A stretch of DNA of 64,000 nt, from positions 134,535 to 198,534 of the forward strand of contig JBCBUL010000003.1 of assembly GCA_039818165.1 (NCBI GenBank), in the 5' to 3' direction. This document shows positions 63,027 through 64,000 of this stretch, in pieces; within the stretch, counting starts at the first letter, position 1; every line of letters starts with the position of its first letter. Position numbers and translations under genes: made by a program. This stretch comes from UBA5336 sp039818165. Its GTDB lineage: Bacteria > Pseudomonadota > Alphaproteobacteria > Caulobacterales > Hyphomonadaceae. The notes under the pieces are model-generated. The model was not told the origin of the DNA. It ran no database searches and saw only the letters and a list, made by a program, of their open reading frames with translations.

Positions 63027-64000
63027 CTATTCGGCAGGCTGGAGGCCACCGCGCGTGGCGGTCTCGGCGTCAGTTTGTGCGTTGATGGCGGCCTGGTCCG
63101 GCGCAGTGTGGCCAAGGGCGGTGCGCACCAGATTGTAAGCCATGATCCCGGCGCCAGCGAAGTACATCAGGCCACCCACAGTGCGGATGATGTAGCTGAT
63201 ATGCTTGGCCTCGACGGTTTCCACGAAGCTGTATTCGAGGAAGCCATACTCATTGTAGGCGCGCCACATGAGACCTTCCATGATCCCGGCAAACCACATG
63301 GAAATCATGTAGAAGAGGATGCCGATGGTCGCGATCCAGAAGTGCCACTCCACCAGTTTCATCGAATAGAGGCTTGTACGCTTCCAGAGCCATGGCGTGA
63401 GGCAGTAGAGGGCCCCGAAGCTGATGAAGCCGACCCAGCCAAGCGCGCCGGAGTGCACGTGGCCAATGCCCCATTCTGTGTAATGAGACAGAGCGTTCAC
63501 GGCGCGCACGGACATGAGCGGGCCTTCGAAAGTCGACATGCCATAGAAGGCCAGCGAGACGATCATCATACGCACCACCGCGTCAGTGCGCAGCTTGTCC
63601 CAGGCGCCTGACAGGGTCATCACGCCGTTGATCATGCCGCCCCAGCTGGGCATCCACAGCATGATGGAGAAGGTCATGCCCAGGGTCTGCGCCCATTGTG
63701 GCAAGGCCGTGTAGTGCAGGTGGTGCGGACCGGCCCAGATGTAGATGAAGATCAGCGACCAGAAGTGCACGATCGACAGGCGGTAGGAGTAGACCGGCCG
63801 GTTCACTCGCTTCGGGATGAAATAGTACATGATGGCCAGGAAGCCGGTGGTCAGGAAGAAACCCACCGCGTTGTGGCCATACCACCATTGGGTGAGCGCA
63901 TCCTGGACGCCGGAGAAGACCGAGTAGGAGCGGGTTCCGAACCAGTCCCCCGGCATCGACAGGTTGTTGACGATGTGGAGCATCGCAATGGTGACGATGA
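63027..64000 (-). CDS. ccoN: cbb3 oxidase catalytic subunit I CcoN, N-terminus beyond window
   Basis: The C-terminal 323 residues of the heme-copper oxidase core, which reduces oxygen to water and pumps protons at low oxygen. The reading frame runs off the window end. Visible motifs include the metal-site region HFWSLIFIYIWAGPHHLHYTALP, with the paired His typical of CuB and the heme b3 ligands downstream, and HVHSGALGWVGF. Several membrane helices are visible. The start codon, promoter and any FNR/FixK box are outside the window. It is the first gene of the ccoNOQPGHIS operon. Confidence 0.95.
   Translation of the reverse strand, partial: IVTIAMLHIVNNLSMPGDWFGTRSYSVFSGVQDALTQWWYGHNAVGFFLTTGFLAIMYYFIPKRVNRPVYSYRLSIVHFWSLIFIYIWAGPHHLHYTALPQWAQTLGMTFSIMLWMPSWGGMINGVMTLSGAWDKLRTDAVVRMMIVSLAFYGMSTFEGPLMSVRAVNALSHYTEWGIGHVHSGALGWVGFISFGALYCLTPWLWKRTSLYSMKLVEWHFWIATIGILFYMISMWFAGIMEGLMWRAYNEYGFLEYSFVETVEAKHISYIIRTVGGLMYFAGAGIMAYNLVRTALGHTAPDQAAINAQTDAETATRGGLQPAE

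Overview
This is an ordinary, gene-dense, GC-rich alphaproteobacterial chromosome segment. It is most likely from the Caulobacterales/Maricaulales/Hyphomonadaceae side of the class. The main reasons are a DivL-type tyrosine-for-histidine kinase homologue with a full CtrA-type box (TTAA-N7-TTAAC) beside it, an rpmH-rnpA-yidC-yihA cluster, DUF1285/DUF1036/DUF547 families and a ccoNOQPGHIS operon. The taxonomy is inference; no rRNA is present to confirm it. I saw no insertion sequence, prophage or CRISPR array.

Layout. 1-7.4 kb: argS (cut by the window start), a lipoprotein, ispH, a serine hydrolase and divL. 7.4-16.7 kb: a DUF937 protein, a DUF900 alpha/beta hydrolase, an LRAT-like small protein, a Baeyer-Villiger-type flavoprotein, a PQQ sugar dehydrogenase, a second serine hydrolase, recR, a ccdAB toxin-antitoxin pair and a DUF1285 protein. 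16.8-23.9 kb: a tightly overlapping MoxR / small lipoprotein / DUF58 / BatA-DUF4159 / membrane VWA-like operon. 23.9-29.7 kb: rplKA (not next to nusG), a family 2 glycosyltransferase, an orphan ParA with a small partner, and a membrane-anchored propeller-like protein.

30.0-34.4 kb is a two-gene RND efflux operon behind an AT-rich control region with a palindrome. 34.4-44.3 kb: a methyltransferase-like protein, tRNA-Arg(ACG), a P1 peptidase, gamma-glutamyltranspeptidase, a TIR-membrane protein, rluA, an orphan histidine kinase, and a DUF547 / TVP38 / flavin disulfide oxidoreductase operon. 44.5-49.7 kb: rpmH-rnpA-yidC-yihA, a lipoprotein whose natural start region has an in-frame amber codon, a probable 6S RNA and fthC. 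49.7-55.8 kb: an S9 peptidase and an argB / DUF1036 / HAD nucleotidase / dapD operon linking arginine and lysine-diaminopimelate synthesis. 55.8-56.8 kb is a small, lower-GC, decaying membrane-protein locus. 56.8-64 kb is the cbb3 cytochrome oxidase operon with its assembly genes (ccoN cut by the window end, ccoI carrying an apparent 1-nt frameshift).

Nothing here is an obviously unprecedented multi-gene system. The best candidates for follow-up are the extra small lipoprotein inside the MoxR-DUF58 operon, the orphan ParA plus small-partner pair, the TIR-two-TM protein, the LRAT-like protein beside the DUF900 hydrolase, and the CtrA boxes. There are also three apparent gene lesions (ccoI, the amber-interrupted lipoprotein and the DUF4760-like gene), each of which could be real decay or an assembly error.
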